Origin: Rattus norvegicus
Taxonomy: Eukaryota; Chordata; Mammalia; Rodentia; Muridae
Reading direction: 5' to 3'
NCBI RefSeq assembly: GCF_036323735.1
Contig: NW_026947370.1
Span: 717,588 to 781,587, forward strand
Length of the DNA stretch: 64,000 bases
Below are positions 1 to 14,659 of the stretch, piece after piece. Each line of letters starts with the position of its first letter. The stretch's first letter is position 1. Position numbers and translations under genes: made by a program. The notes beneath the pieces are model-generated. The model made no database searches, was not told the origin of the DNA, and saw only the letters and a program-made list of their open reading frames with translations.

Positions 1-815
1 CTATAAAACAATGATTACAAGAAAGACATAGACAAATGGATTGAACAAGAAAATATCATCCTGTGTGAAGCAAACAAATCACAGAAAAACACACATGGTA
101 TGCAATCACCAAACGTGTGTATTGACCCAAAAGCTCAAATTACTCATGGTACCATCCACAGACCACTAGAAGGTCAAGAAAAGGAACCCAACTTATGCTT
201 GCTTCAGTCCGTTTTAGAAGGGGGAAAATATCTATGAGTTTACAGCAGATACTGAAGGAATATAAGAATATAAGATTGATATGAATATAGGATTGATGAA
301 GCTAAGAAGTACATGCTGACAGGAAACAGATTTAGATCTTCCCTGAGAGACATAGCTAGAGCATGTCAAATACAGAAGTGAATTCCAGTGGCAAACCAGT
401 GCACTGATCCAGACCTCCTGTTGGTAGATTTTGAGAAAGGTTTACAAGAACTGAAGGAGATTTCAAATCCCATAAGAACTACAATGCCAATGAACCAGGG
501 CTTTCTGGTTCATTCAAACCAATATTCAAATCTGTACATGGAAAGACCTAAAGATCCAACTGCATATGTGGCAGAGGATGGCCTTGTTGGGCACCAATGT
601 AAGGAGAAGCCGATTGTACTCCATGGGTTTGACTCCCAGTTAAAGAGAATGACAAGGGGCAGTAAGGGGAGTTTATAGAAAAAGGGGAGGAAACTAGTTA
701 AGCTCTATGGAAAGGAACTTGGGAAATGAAATAACATTTGAAGTGTAAATATGGAAATATCCGATTAAAAATTCATTAAAATTTCCTGAAAAAAAAAATA
801 AAGGAAGGAAAAGGA
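1..815 (+). mobile_element. L1 3' end: ORF2 tail plus 3' UTR (unit A)
   Basis: The first 230 bases read as a decayed L1 ORF2 C-terminus: the region encoding the final 'SEVTQSQK...GM.SLI' stretch is recognisable but broken. They are followed by the L1 3' UTR (a GAAGCTAAGAAG stretch near 299, then GGCAAACCAGTG near 389) and an A-rich end at about 790-812. The 96-codon frame at 388-678 lies wholly in this 3' UTR and is not a gene. The element runs off the left edge. Its A-rich end abuts the non-L1 segment at about 816, the same junction seen in the other units of this family. Confidence 0.88.
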
Positions 816-2455
816 ATAAAAACTTACTGACTCAGAAATCTTAAGGGTAACTGTTAGGGAATGCTACTCAGAGTAATAGTAGTGAAAAGAGTGAGATGAT
901 GAAGTCTCAACTAGAAGCAATTCTCCTTCCCAGATATCAGTTTCAGACACAAACTGCACTAAAGGAATCCAAAGCATGGAGGAGTTTACACTGAGCTGAG
1001 GACACAATACTTGCCTTTGCCTTCTTCCTTAGCACCTTTTTGTTCTGGGCACAAAGAAAAGCCTTGAGCTCTCAGGAAAACTACTTTGTCCTTCCCAAGA
1101 CTTAGCTTTTAGAATAAAGAAATTAATGATATAAACTCAATAACTTCCAGGAACCATAATAGGCAGGGAAGTCTACATACTTTGAGAGGCTCCCAGCTAC
1201 TGATTCCTATATGTGGAAAGGCTATGATTTAGGCTATCTCTTTGAGGAACCCACTCAACCCCTAAGCAGGACTCACTGAGCTTTACCAAGGAGCACATAT
1301 TTGTTCTTTTTATACCAAGACAGAAGGCCAGCTTCCTTCTCCCTATCCCTCCTCCTTGATCTTCTCTCTCACAAATGGCTGTTTACTTTGAATTATAGGC
1401 CAATTAGTAAACCCTAGAGGTAGAGGTACTTAAGGAATATCTGAGAGGCAGTTAATGTCACGACAACACTTGTGACATCACAGAAGAATCTACTACTCTC
1501 CAGGTTACAAGAGATTTTTCGTTGAGGTCTTAATGGTGATGTGACTGAGAACTGCCTTGTCCTACCTGCTAAACAGCTTTCCTTACATTGACCAGATTAG
1601 AGGGTGCCCTTTCCAGGAGTGTCTCCTGTGACACAGTGGAAACCTTTACATACATCTCTCTAAACCTAGAGACTTCTCTTTGCTTCATTAGTGGTTACAT
1701 ATTCTGAATGGAGATAGTCAGGGGCTTGTTACTGGTAGAAAAAAATTAGGAACATGGAGGGGAAGAGATTCTTCTAGATAATATTTTTAATCCCAGTCAA
1801 TTTCTGTGACATACAAATCAATTTTCTAGGTTTTCTCTGTTTCCTATGGCCAGTGTTTTTTCCTACAGACCTTTAAATGAATGAATATTTTACTACATTT
1901 TCCAATTTTACATTCCTTGATAGTGAACTTTATATATATTTCTGAATGTTTACTCAACAATTCCGTTTTCCAATTTCATTATTTTGCAATTGTTTTGGAA
2001 CAAAAGTGGGCCCAGTTATAGAGTCATTATAACAGTGTAAGTATTGTGTTCCCATTTCAATGATAAACTCCCAAATCCACATTTTATCCAAAAATTACCA
2101 GACATCAGGAAAGCAAAGGACAACATGAACTATTGAATGTGTTTCTGTAGTCCCATTAGACATCAGTTCTCTAATATCTACCTTCCTGTGTTACCAGGGA
2201 CAGACTTGAGGGTTTTGGATATTTTACCATGATTCTTTTTTCAGTCCAACCCTAAGATTCAGGAAGATGGGCAAGGAGAGGGATGGCTTTAGGTCCATGG
2301 AAACATCAACTTCAATAGGTTCATAAGAACAGGAGGGAGTATATTTGACACTGTAATTTTTGGATTCTAAATTCTTGACCTAGATCTGCTCATTCATGCT
2401 AAATTTCCAAATAACCTCATAGCTGTAAGGACCATCAAGAATATATGTATATATA
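816..2455 (+). repeat. Low-copy tandem unit A, non-L1 segment
   Basis: About 1.6 kb of sequence that recurs with clear similarity at 3019-4647, 14660-15974, 42592-44095 and 44766-46404, each time directly after an L1 3' UTR. No reading frame is conserved between copies, so it looks non-coding. This copy has TGACATCA at 1473-1480 and a damaged inverted partner (TGATGTGA) at 1537-1544. It ends in a short (TA)-rich stretch at about 2440-2460. I do not recognise the family. It could be a segmental duplication or part of an unnamed non-coding transcription unit. Confidence 0.75.
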
Positions 2456-2482
2456 TAATTTCATCCAACAAAATTAGATAAG

Positions 2483-3018
2483 AATGATTAAGCTTAGAAG
2501 TGCATGCTGAGAGGAACCAGGTATAGAACTTTACACAGTGACCCAGCTAGAGCATGACAAATACAGAATTGAATGCTAGTGGCAAACCAGTTAACTGAAA
2601 ACGGACCTCATTTTGGTAGATTTTGAGAAAGGATTTCAAGAGCTGAAGGGGCTTTCAATCCCATAAAAACAACAATGCCAATGAACCAGAGCTTTCTCTT
2701 ACCAAACCAATATTCAAAGACTGTACATGGACAGACCTATGGCTCCAAAAGCGTATGTAGCAGAGGATGACCTTATTGGGCACCAATGGAAGGAGAGGCC
2801 ATTGGTCTTCCCTGGGATTGACTGCCTGTTCAAATGATTTTCAAGGTATAGTAAGTGGTGTAATACAACAAGGGGAGGGGAACTGATAAGGGATTTTATG
2901 GCCAGGAAATTGAAAAAGGAAATAATATTTGAAATGTAAATATAGAAATATTCAATAAGAAAAGAATAAAATTTGCTAAAAAATAAAAAAAATGAAAGAA
3001 ATAAAAGAAAAGAAAAGT
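2483..3018 (+). mobile_element. L1 3' UTR fragment (unit B)
   Basis: The same L1 3' UTR as in unit A, starting just after a TA-rich spacer, with the AAGCTTAGAAG stretch near 2490 and an A-rich end at 2978-3016. ORF2 sequence is absent, because the copy begins inside the 3' UTR. The minus-strand frame at 2714-3031 is only the antisense of this UTR. It lies head-to-tail after unit A with a spacing of about 2.19 kb. Confidence 0.85.
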
Positions 3019-5175
<2,157 letters not shown>

Positions 5176-5434
5176 ATTAAATAATTGCAGAAACTGCACA
5201 TACTGTGGCCATATTCCGGTATTCAGGACACAAGGAAATTAATTTGATTAATCATAGGTATGCAAGGAGATACTTCAGGAGAAGAAGAGGAAAGGGAACT
5301 TGGGCCTGACTGATGCACAGCATGAGTTCACCAATCCTAAAAAGAAAGAGGAGAGATGTAGTTCTTCCTCATCTTAAAAAATGTGTAGAATCTTTTTAAT
5401 GTTTTTTCTCTCCAAGCTTGGTTACTGGAAGATT
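5176..5434. other. Unassigned sequence
   Basis: I see no gene or recognisable repeat. It replaces the expected continuation of tandem unit C. Confidence 0.5.
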
Positions 5435-5735
5435 GATATAATTTATTAATTTTTATTTACATTATAATTGTTGTTCCATTTCCCTGTTTCACCTCCAGGA
5501 ACCAAGTATCTCATCCTTCTTCCCCTGATTCTATGAGCGAGCTCCTTACCCACCTACCCACCTACTCCCTCCCGCCTCCATTTCCTGACATTCCCCTACC
5601 CTGGGACATTGAGCCTTGACAGGATAAGGGACCTCTCCTTCCAGGTCGATCCTCTGCTACATATGTGACAAGAGTTATAGGTCAATCCCTGTGTACTCTT
5701 GGGATGTTGGTTTGGTTCCTGTTATTTCCTGTGGG
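5435..5735 (-). mobile_element. Old L1 3' UTR fragment
   Basis: It reads as the reverse complement of an older rodent L1 3' UTR: a T-rich start (TTTATTTACAT near 5450), then a C/T-rich stretch with 'CACCTACCCACCTACTCCC' and 'CATTCCCCTACCCTGGG' motifs, and CTCTGCTACATATG near 5652. It is diverged and has no coding part. Confidence 0.6.
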
Positions 5736-7870
5736 AAGGTTATTTTTAAAGTTGTCACAGATATAATTTTAAGGAATCAAGTGCAAACGAGAGAGGAATG
5801 TGTTGTTATAAACCTAAGCACACATCTATGGAAGGAAACTAATTAGAATGGCCAGGAGTTCTTATGATGCCCTGCCATACTTTTCCAGATTTCCAGTGTT
5901 TTTTTTCCCCTGAACTCAGCCATTTAACCTTAAAGGAAGGCCATTCTAAATGAATCCATACACACCTCCTTGTGGTTTTCAGGAAATAATAAAGATAATA
6001 TCCACAAGGAGTGAATGGCTTATTAGTTTTAATAAAAAAATCTCAATTCACAGTGACAAATAACGGAATGGTCAGAAGAGACAGAGATAGACAACACATA
6101 AACAAATAAATGAATATAAGGAGACAATAAATGGTGGTTACAACAAAATCATGCACTTGGGAAAAGTGTCATTTGGAGACATCTCCCTAGAATCTTGATG
6201 TCTGTTAGAGGCAATAAAAATGGCCATCACTATGTGTTCAACAGAAGGTTTTAGATCCAGTATTACTTCTAAAAGTAACAAAATACATGAAAATTTTTAT
6301 AGGAAATGTAGACCAGGGTATCACAGGTCCCTCAATCACTCTGTTGAGTTTCTTTATCTTGGTTCCCTGTGGAATGCCTCAGGTAGCACCTTGAAAAAAA
6401 CCTACACACATCAGGGTCATAGTACATGATGAAATGTATAATTTGCTCAAACTGGTTACAATTTCAAAAAGATAAATCTATGGCTTCACGATATTACAGG
6501 GTAAAATCGAAAGACCACTCAGAATGACCAAGGCTTGGAGGGAAATATTTTAGGAAGACTAACTCTAAATGCAAATTACCAGATTCAGTTTTAAAGAAAA
6601 AGTATACAAGAACAAAAATGCATCCTATTTGGCTAATGCTGGGGGAAACAAGAAAGTTTAACAAGAGTCAAGAACATGCGGTCAGCTAGGTCAACTTCAA
6701 CTTCTCAGTTTCTAGAAAAGAGTTGGGTTCTCTGCCAGAAACATTATCAGGCCAGTTGGTAGAAATGAGAGACAGCTTGCACTTGGAAAAGATGGAGAGA
6801 TGTTTGTCCTCATAGCCAATGTAAAAAGAAAATAGTCAAACTCGTGCAGAATGACAAAGGGTGCAAACCCATCAGGCATGGAGATTGGTATCTAATGAGG
6901 TGCTTCTGTTGGGGGAAGAAAATAAAACAGGGTAGTGAAGAAGGTATTTATAAATACAACCTAAGGTTGTATTTACACATGGTTGTCTATATAACCATAA
7001 CTAGAGTAGAAAATGATTAATAATTGAAATCAATAATTCCTTCATATTTTGTTAATAAAGTGTTTCTATAGATTTTTGTGTTTTCTTTCCTCCATTTATT
7101 TATCATGCAATATAATATCAATTAAGACAATACAATCATTTTCATATTCATTTCAAATTTGAGATACTAAAAGAATGTGCCATGAAACCCATTGCACCTA
7201 TTCTAAATGTATAATGTGTTTGACATTGTGGAATTGATAATTATATCACATTCAGTATAACTATGACCTGGTTAAATATATAATGCATTTCTATTTGTAA
7301 GTAGGATCATTCTATTTTATCAAGGCACCATTATAATCTGGTTATTATTTTCATTTACAAATTATTCACAATATAGGAAAATATGATGTTGTCTCAAGTT
7401 GACAAGAAGTAGACTCGTGATGGCTATTTTCGGTTGCCTACGTGAATGCAACAGGAATTATCTAAAACCATAAAATAATTGGCATATCTTTGAAGGACTT
7501 CTGGTTTCATTAAAAGTGACAAGATCTACTTCTAGTCTGAATATGTAAAATACAAAAACACACCATGAATCCAGATATTTAATCCTGCTACAATGTGGTC
7601 AATTCCTTCTATTGGAAGCCTATAGGAGGACAAGGAAGAAAGAAATGCTTGTTCTTATCCTGCTTGGTCTGTCTTGATAGCAAGTTTATTTCATTACTGG
7701 CATTAAATCTTAATTCGAAAGAATGCCAAAACCACTGAAGACAACTTAAGACATCATTCTTGGTGACACAGCAATTGGAAGATTCTTGACCTTAACTTTC
7801 ACAGCCAGCCATTGTTGGATTAGCTGTACCAGAGCCTGTAAGTCACTCAAATAATCTCTCCTCTCCCCAT
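5736..7870. other. Unassigned AT-rich sequence
   Basis: No convincing exon, ORF or named repeat was recognised. The 69-codon frame at 6220-6429 has no recognisable domain. Confidence 0.5.
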
Positions 7871-7872
7871 AT

Positions 7873-7898
7873 GTGCACAAACACATACAGGCACACGC

Positions 7899-7933
<35 letters not shown>

Positions 7934-8000
7934 CACATATATGTGTATATCTATATATGTATATATATGTATATCTATGTATATATATATATATATATGC
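7873..8000. repeat. (CA)n(TA)n microsatellite
   Basis: CA repeats to about 7937 grade into TA/TG-TA repeats to about 8000. Short frames on both strands are artefacts of the repeat. Confidence 0.97.
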
Positions 8001-8929
8001 ATATCTCAGATCAATACTTCTCTGTCTGTTTATCTACCTACCATGATACCTAGATACCTAGACATATAAGTAGACACATAGATTAATATTAGGTTGTGTG
8101 AAATCGGTATAGACCCAGGATAGAGTAGGTGCCTCCAATCATGTCACAGGTACTTGGTGCTTAATTCTTCTCAATCCAAGATATCTGTTACTGCTGTGGA
8201 AGCAAACTTACTCCACAAATTAGTCCTCACTTACACAGGACATAAACAAAACTGTGTGTGAGTTTATAGGTATCTTAAGAATAAAGTTAAAGAATGCCAG
8301 TAAAGTATTTGGGTTTCAATTAAGCTTCATGCATTTAGACTCTGTCTTTAGCACTACATTTCAAGGCTTAAACGACGCTTGTGTTCCCTGAGGCCTACCG
8401 GCACAATGGACAACCAGGAAGACACTGCTTCAAGCACTTGCCAGCAAATCCCCTGAAAGCACACTCTGCAGGAGTAAACTACACCCTGAATCTTGCACTC
8501 CATTTTCTGATGCACAACTCTGACTGCTTTCATGGAGACCAGCTCTGACAAGGACTAACCAAGAAAGATCCTGCCCCAATTCCTTGTGTAACAAGACCCC
8601 TTAAAGCACACTCAGGAACCTTAAATATCACCCCATTCCCTAGGGTCCATTATCTGGAGAACAACTTCCACCTTCTTTGCTCTAGATTAATGTGGTAACT
8701 GGGTTCCCAAACAAAACCTATACTAGGTAACATAGAAACAATTTTAGGACCCAAAACCCAAGAGGCCGCATAGGCCGTAAAAACCTGTGGATAGACCCCT
8801 ACTGGGTTTGAACTTTTGCAAGTAACCTGTGCTCTGGGACACTCAGAGCAGAAGTCAGAAAGAAAACAGGAATCAATGGAGTGGGGCATCCAAAAGCACT
8901 TTTCCAACAATGATAATCTCAGAAATCAT
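8001..8929. other. Unassigned, possibly 5' region of the following old L1
   Basis: The segment 8350-8929 lies directly upstream of ORF1-like L1 sequence and could be its 5' UTR, but I cannot confirm this from motifs. The 86-codon minus frame (8650-8910) shows no domain I recognise. Confidence 0.35.
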
Positions 8930-9805
8930 CATGTAAATCCATAATAACTGCAAAACCAAGAGGGCTAAAGGGCAACATAAGATCACAATCAATAACACCC
9001 AGGGCAATTGGTATAACCATGTTCTAACTATACTAAAGCAGCCTGTTGAATATTAAATCACAGCTGCAGCAGAAAATGACCTTAAATCTAATCTTATGAA
9101 GATTCTAGCTAACTTTAAAGAAGTAATGAATAATCCCTGTAAATAAATATAGGAAAATAAAATCAAATGGGTGAAGAAAATGAATAAGATTGTTCAAGGC
9201 CTGAAAAGAAAAATAGAAGAAATAAGAAAAACATAAAATAAAGAAACCCTGGAGATGGAAACCCTATGTAAGAGAACAGAAACTATAGATGCAAACATCA
9301 ACAAGAGAATACAAGAGATGGGAGCAGCAATCACAGGCATATAAGACAGATGGAATTAATCTATCAGCAAAGATAAATATTAAATATAAAACCTCCGGGA
9401 AATTTGGGACACTATGAAAAAAGAAAAAAACAAACAAACAAACAAACAAACCTAAGTGCAATAGGAATACAAGGAGAAGATTCTCAGTTTGAAAGTCCAG
9501 GAACTATTTTCAAGCAAGTAATAGAAGAAAACTCCCCTAAACCAATGGAAGAGATGTCCATGAATGTACATGAAGTTTACAGAACAAGAAATATGTTGGA
9601 TTAAAAGAAAAGAAAACAAACAAATGTGTCCACATAATAATCAAATCTTAATATACAGAAAAATGATATTAAACGGTACAAAGAAAAAAGCCCAAGTAAC
9701 AAACATAGGCAAACTTAACAAAACTATATTAATTTTCAACAGACAGTCTAAAAGCCAGGAGGGCCTAGGCAGATATCTTACATACACTAAGAGAACACAG
9801 ATATA
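8930..9805 (+). pseudogene. Degenerate L1 ORF1 remnant
   Basis: ORF1 of L1 encodes the RNA-binding chaperone of the retrotransposon particle. Here a Lys/Glu-rich coiled-coil-like section (about 9070-9370) is recognisable but broken by many stops. It is followed by sequence encoding the shape 'EENSPKPMEEMSMNVHEVYRT' across 9525-9590 and the 'TIxTLRE..' like region near 9770. A (CAAA)n run interrupts it at 9426-9452. It is old and inactive, and is continued by ORF2 sequence downstream. Confidence 0.65.
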
Positions 9806-9849
9806 GGAAAAGATCACCATGGACTAAAGCTGGCATTAAAAATCAAGGA

Positions 9850-10361
9850 AAAGTCTCTACAAACTCACGTAAATTAAACAACTTTTTACCGAATGACTGA
9901 TGGCCTCGAGAGGACATACAGAAATTAAAGACATTCTAAAATTCAGTGAAAATGAAGGAGTAGCATACACAATCTCATGAGAAACAATGAGAGAATTGCA
10001 AAGAGGAAAGATCACTACAAAAATGGCCTTTCCAATGCAATCAGAGAGATCACATACCAGTAACTTAAAAACACAGGGAAGACCTCTACAAGAAAACAAA
10101 CAAACAAACAAACAAACAAACATACCACAGGGGCAGTTATCAGAAGGCAGTTATCAAACTCAAGGCTGGAATCAATAAATAAGAAAAAAGAAGACAGTAA
10201 TATTAAAAAGGGTCCCAAGAGTTGAGAAAATTAGCAACTTAGCCAATCTAATTGAAACGTGGAGGAACATTCTCCTAACTAACAAAAATGAAGGAAGACA
10301 TAACGAGGAACAATGAGATAATTCAAAGAATCCTTAGGTTTTACTTCAAAAGCATATACTC
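9850..10361 (+). pseudogene. Degenerate L1 ORF2 remnant, left half (split by ID SINE)
   Basis: Broken ORF2 sequence from the region between endonuclease and reverse transcriptase, with all three frames interrupted and a (CAAA)n run at 10098-10122. Part of the expected ORF2 5' end is deleted relative to the ORF1 remnant upstream. It is interrupted at 10361 by an ID SINE and resumes at about 10460. Confidence 0.65.
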
Positions 10362-10459
10362 GGGCTGGGGATTTAGCTCAGTGGTAGAGCGCTTACCTAG
10401 GAAGCGCAAATCCCTGGGTTCGGTCCCCAGCTCAAAAAAAAAAAAAAAAAAAAAAAAAA
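10362..10459 (+). mobile_element. ID-family SINE with target-site duplication
   Basis: A 72-base body (10362-10433) derived from a tRNA-Ala-like gene through BC1, followed by a 22-26 base A tail. The pol III A box (TAGCTCAGTGG, 10373-10383) and B box (GGGTTCGGTCC, about 10416-10426) are intact. A perfect 14-base duplication AAAAGCATATACTC flanks it at 10348-10361 and 10456-10469, the last As of the tail overlapping the right copy. It inserted into an old L1 ORF2. It resembles a tRNA gene but lacks a tRNA 3' half, so it is a SINE. The intact boxes and perfect duplication mean a recent insertion. Confidence 0.97.
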
Positions 10460-10600
10460 GCATATACTCCTTAACATTGGAAAATCAGAACAAAATAGTC
10501 AATTTCAAATTTAAATCAAGATCAGGTAAACAACTTGAATAAAGGTAAAGCCCCTAAGGAAATACAATCATTAAAAGTCTCCCAACTAAAAAAAAGGGTG
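10460..10600 (+). pseudogene. Degenerate L1 ORF2 remnant, right half
   Basis: Continuation of the ORF2 remnant after the ID insertion. The stretch near 10555-10590 (AAGTCTCCCAACT) matches the ORF2 region that also occurs at about 10 bases upstream of 30790 in the longer L1 copy. L1 similarity is lost after about 10600. Confidence 0.6.
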
Positions 10601-11690
10601 CATAGCATGGCAGGTTAGAACACATGTGGGAATCCCCCTTCTCTAAGGTGAAGGATAAGGAGCAATGGAAGAGGAGCATGTGAGTGTGGGAATGGGATGA
10701 GAGGACTTGGGAAAGGCTGTAATCCAGATGCAAAGGGAACAGATGAAGGGAATTAAAACAAAGGAATTACTGGCCATATGACTTACTTCTCCCACAGATT
10801 TTCTTACTGTGTTGCAGTCTTCCTATCCCTAACTTATGTCCCTTGTCTCACACACCTGTGGGCCCCCCAGACATGGGCACAGAGCTGTGACACTGAAGAG
10901 CCTGGAGAAATATTTGTTGATTGTCTGCTGAGAAGGAGGCCAGCTGTAGAACACACCTCCTGTCATATTTTGATTTTTGCTGTCTAGAAACCTTCTAGGA
11001 CACTTATAGAAGCTGATTTCTACCAATTGTGGATGACAGAATCTTTTCTTTAGTCCTTTAAGGGGAGAAAATGCAAAGCTGGGAGTGGGTGGGAAAAGCT
11101 GCTGAATCCTGAGTGCAAGTTTTGTGTGGAGTTCCTCTACTTGCTTCCTGGTAAATCAGGGAAGAACCAGGCAAAAGGGTGCTTTCCTGGTGTACTAGAA
11201 CACTGTAATCTAGATTGTATGCAACAGGGCCACCAGGAGAAATGATGGTTAGGAAGGCAAGAAATCACCAAAGAGCCTTGTAAGAGTGCATTGTCCTTGG
11301 AAGTATGTCTGACTAATGCATAATGCACAGCAGCATCTATGCCTCTTTTTATGTCACAGTGGGAGCCTGGCTATATGAGGCAATTGTGGAACACTGACTG
11401 TCCACAGGACCTCTAGGACATATGATTCTTTTTACGCTAATCCTGATCTCTGTAAGGTGTCAGGAGAGTGACCTTGGAGCTTTGAGACAATAGGAAGACA
11501 TAGCACAAAACACACACACACGAACACATACACACAAACACCACCACCAACAACAACAACAACTACAAAAACAACAAAAAATAAACAAAGAAACAAACAA
11601 ACAAAAAACAACAAAGAGGTAATTTGTTGTAAAAAATAATTTATTCCCATTCTGGTGTTTTTACCCTGCCTTTGTCCATTTTATTCCCTG
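10601..11690. other. Unassigned sequence with a CA/CAA-rich tract
   Basis: No gene recognised. A short stretch near 10871-10905 (GAGCTGTGACACTGAA) recurs at 19638-19653, so part of this may be an unnamed interspersed repeat. Bases 11505-11615 are a low-complexity CA/CAA-rich tract, and the minus frame across it is an artefact. Confidence 0.45.
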
Positions 11691-11696
11691 ATAAAG

Positions 11697-11698
11697 CA

Positions 11699-11748
<50 letters not shown>
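11697..11748. repeat. (CA)n microsatellite
   Basis: Near-perfect CA dinucleotide run. Confidence 0.97.
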
Positions 11749-12087
11749 ATTTATATTAAGATAAGCCTTTTTGAGAAATTGAAATGCCCAGATATTTACA
11801 CTTTATCTCATTAAAATCTATTTTCTATCTATAATTCCACACTATTACTATGTTTTATCTGGCCTTCTCTTGATTCCAATTGACCAGATGGTATGTCCAT
11901 GCCTTTTTGAACCAAAAACCATTGCACGTTCCTCTTCTTTTCACTCTGTTCTCTCTTCTGGGTCTCATCTGCCTTCCTACCCCACCCTGACAGTAAATTC
12001 ACCATCAAGACTTCCAATAATCCTTTTTTGCTCCTACAAACATCACAAATACCTGTGTGTGTGCATGGGATTATGCATGTGCCTATG

Positions 12088-12094
12088 AGGGTGT

Positions 12095-12137
<43 letters not shown>
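12088..12137. repeat. (TG)n microsatellite
   Basis: Near-perfect TG dinucleotide run. The 107-codon minus frame at 11829-12152 begins as a translation of it and has no recognisable domain. Confidence 0.97.
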
Positions 12138-12138
<1 letters not shown>

Positions 12139-13350
12139 ATGCATGTACACATTCACATGATTAAAACATAAACATTCTTTGAACATAAAAAGAAAACTCA
12201 TAACTCATTTGAACCAGCATTCTTAGATGAGTTTAGCCATCATAAAAAAAATTATTTTCGCAACTGGTGGTTTTTACATACTTGTTGGGAATGCAAACTC
12301 AAGTCCTCATATTTGCATGACAATGAAATCACCAACTATGACATCATCCAAACACCTTACAATTACTTTTTATAAGCTTCTTAGGTTTACTGATGTGTTA
12401 GTTACAGATTCAGATACTATCTGTCTAAATACAAGTTGTATGGTTGCTTAGATATTTTTAAGATTCCTCAGATGCCTGATAGTGCTGACTCGTGCCTTTT
12501 ATTGCAGTACATGATCAAGTTTCTTTGTTCTGGGTGAAGGTCCTCACAATGACTCTGCATTGCTCTGGAATGGCCTCTTGTATTTACATTCTTTTGTGCT
12601 AATTTAGCAATAATCCAGAATCATCCAACCTAGCTGTCAAACATCACATTATATGATGTTTCCAAGTCAAGTGATTGCTAGGCCCTACTTGCCATGGCAT
12701 ATCACTGTGTTGAAAATCTATTGGAGCCCTCAGGAATGCTTCTTCAAACTTGTCATCAGCTGCTGTTGTAATACACAAATCCTATGATACATAGCCTTTC
12801 ACCTGTGAAAAAGAATAACCTTTACAGCAGGCTGATCGTGTACCTTGTTGTACACTATGTTATTCTTTCAGCCAACACATGCCACTGTGTGCTTATTAGA
12901 TGTCACAAACACTATGGGGATACATCTGGCTTTCCAAATTTCTCATATAAAACCAGGATGAACTTTATAAACCCTTTTTCAGGATCAGACCTTTATATAG
13001 GCTTTGAAACATAAAAATAAACACTGATTTTCCTTATGGAAGAATAAATTCCTGACAAGAGGAGGGAGAGATTGCTGTCATCTCTGTTTAACAATAATCT
13101 CAGCATGCCATGTGTGTGATATGGAGTAGCTTCAATACTGTACTGTGGAAATAATATGATGTTTTTGGTGTACTCTGTCTAAATGACAGTGTGACATCCA
13201 TATAGATTCCTGTCCTAACAAATATGGAGGCCTGAGGATTCATTCAGCTTGCTAAAGCCCCTAATAGAGGAACTTTGCTCACCAACTCCTTGTTGTTGTA
13301 CCCCTTATTGAGCAACTTGCTAGTGGGTATCAAGGAACAGAATAACTTTG
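12138..13350. other. Unassigned sequence
   Basis: I see no recognisable gene or repeat. Frames of 74-76 codons at 12227-12451 and 12784-13014 look like chance. Confidence 0.5.
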
Positions 13351-13352
13351 AG

Positions 13353-13354
<2 letters not shown>

Positions 13355-13403
<49 letters not shown>
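13355..13403. repeat. (TA)n microsatellite
   Basis: Pure TA run of about 48 bases immediately before L1 ORF2 sequence. Confidence 0.97.
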
Positions 13404-13406
<3 letters not shown>

Positions 13407-14276
13407 CAATCCTACATGTGACAGAGGGCTATTACCTAATACATACAAAGAGTTCAAGAAGTAACTCTACAGAGAGACAAATAACCCTATTAAAATTGTG
13501 GTCCAGAACTAAACAAAGATTTCTCAACTGAGGAATATCAAATATCTGACAACCATCTAAAGAAATGTTCATCATTTTTAGTCATCAAGGAAATGTAAAT
13601 GAAAACAACTCTGAGATTCCTCCTCACACATGTAAGAATGGCTAAAATAAAAACTCAGGAGACAGCAGATCTTTATAAGGATGTCAAGAAAGAGGATTGC
13701 TCCTTCTTTGTTGGTGGGATTACAAACTGGTTAACCACTCTGGATATCAGTCTGGAGATTCCTCAGAAAATTGGAAATTTCACTACCTGAGAATCCAGAT
13801 AGAACTCTACTTGGCATATAATCCAAAGATGCTCCAATATACTTAAAGGACACATCCTCAACTGTGGTCATAGCAGTCTTATTTATAATACCCAGGAGCT
13901 AGAAGGAACCCTAATGGCATTCATCAGAGGGATGAATACAGAAAATATGGTATATCTATACAATGGTGTACTACTAGGGTATCAAAACCAATGAACTCAA
14001 AAAAGTTATAGACAAATGGAATGAACTAGAAAATATCACACTGATTGAGGTAACCCAATTACAGGAAAACACATATGGTATGCAATCATCATAAGTGAAT
14101 ATTGGCAAAAAAGCTCAAGTTACCCAAGATGCAGTCCACAGACAACTGGAAGCTCAAGAAAAGAACACACAAAATGTTCATGCTTCACTCCTTTTTAAAA
14201 GGTGGAACAATACTATCTATGAATTTAGAGCAGAGACTGATGGAATCCCATTCAGATCATGCCGAACTTGTGGCAG

Positions 14277-14345
<69 letters not shown>

Positions 14346-14659
14346 CACTCACCAAAATAGATAAGATTGATGAAGCTAAGAAGTGAATGCTGACAGGAAC
14401 CGTACATAGATCTTCCATGTGAGACACAGCTAGAGCATATCAAATACAGAAGTGCATTCTAGTGGCAAACCAGTGAACTGAAAACAGACAATAATGTGGG
14501 TTATAAAAGAGGAGGGGGATCGGTCAGAGATCTTATGGGCAGGAAATTGGGAAGGGACATAAGATTTGAAATGTAAATATAGATATACCAAATTAAAAAA
14601 GGAATACAATTTGCTAAAAAATAAAAAAAAAATGAAAGAAATTAAAGAAAAGAACACTG
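13404..14659 (+). mobile_element. 5'-truncated L1: ORF2 C-terminus and 3' UTR (unit D)
   Basis: L1 ORF2 sequence starts right after the TA run. It contains the segment encoding 'MKTTLRFLLTHVRMAKIKTQ' at 13599-13658, the Cys/Trp-rich C-terminal region (degenerate) and the final lysine-rich tail. The 3' UTR carries an internal pure (TA)n run at 14279-14341, the GATGAAGCTAAGAAG stretch near 14368, and an A-rich end at about 14617-14650. It joins the non-L1 tandem segment at about 14660. It extends further 5' into ORF2 than units B, C and F-H, as unit A does. Confidence 0.9.
14279..14341. repeat. (TA)n run inside the L1 3' UTR
   Basis: About 62 bases of pure TA lie within the L1 3' UTR, just upstream of the point where units B, C, G and H begin. 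It gives Ile-Tyr repeat frames that are artefacts. Confidence 0.98.

Noticed and set aside
10362..10433. tRNA-Ala-like sequence with A and B boxes
   Set aside because: An ID SINE: no tRNA 3' half or acceptor closure, an A tail and target-site duplications present.
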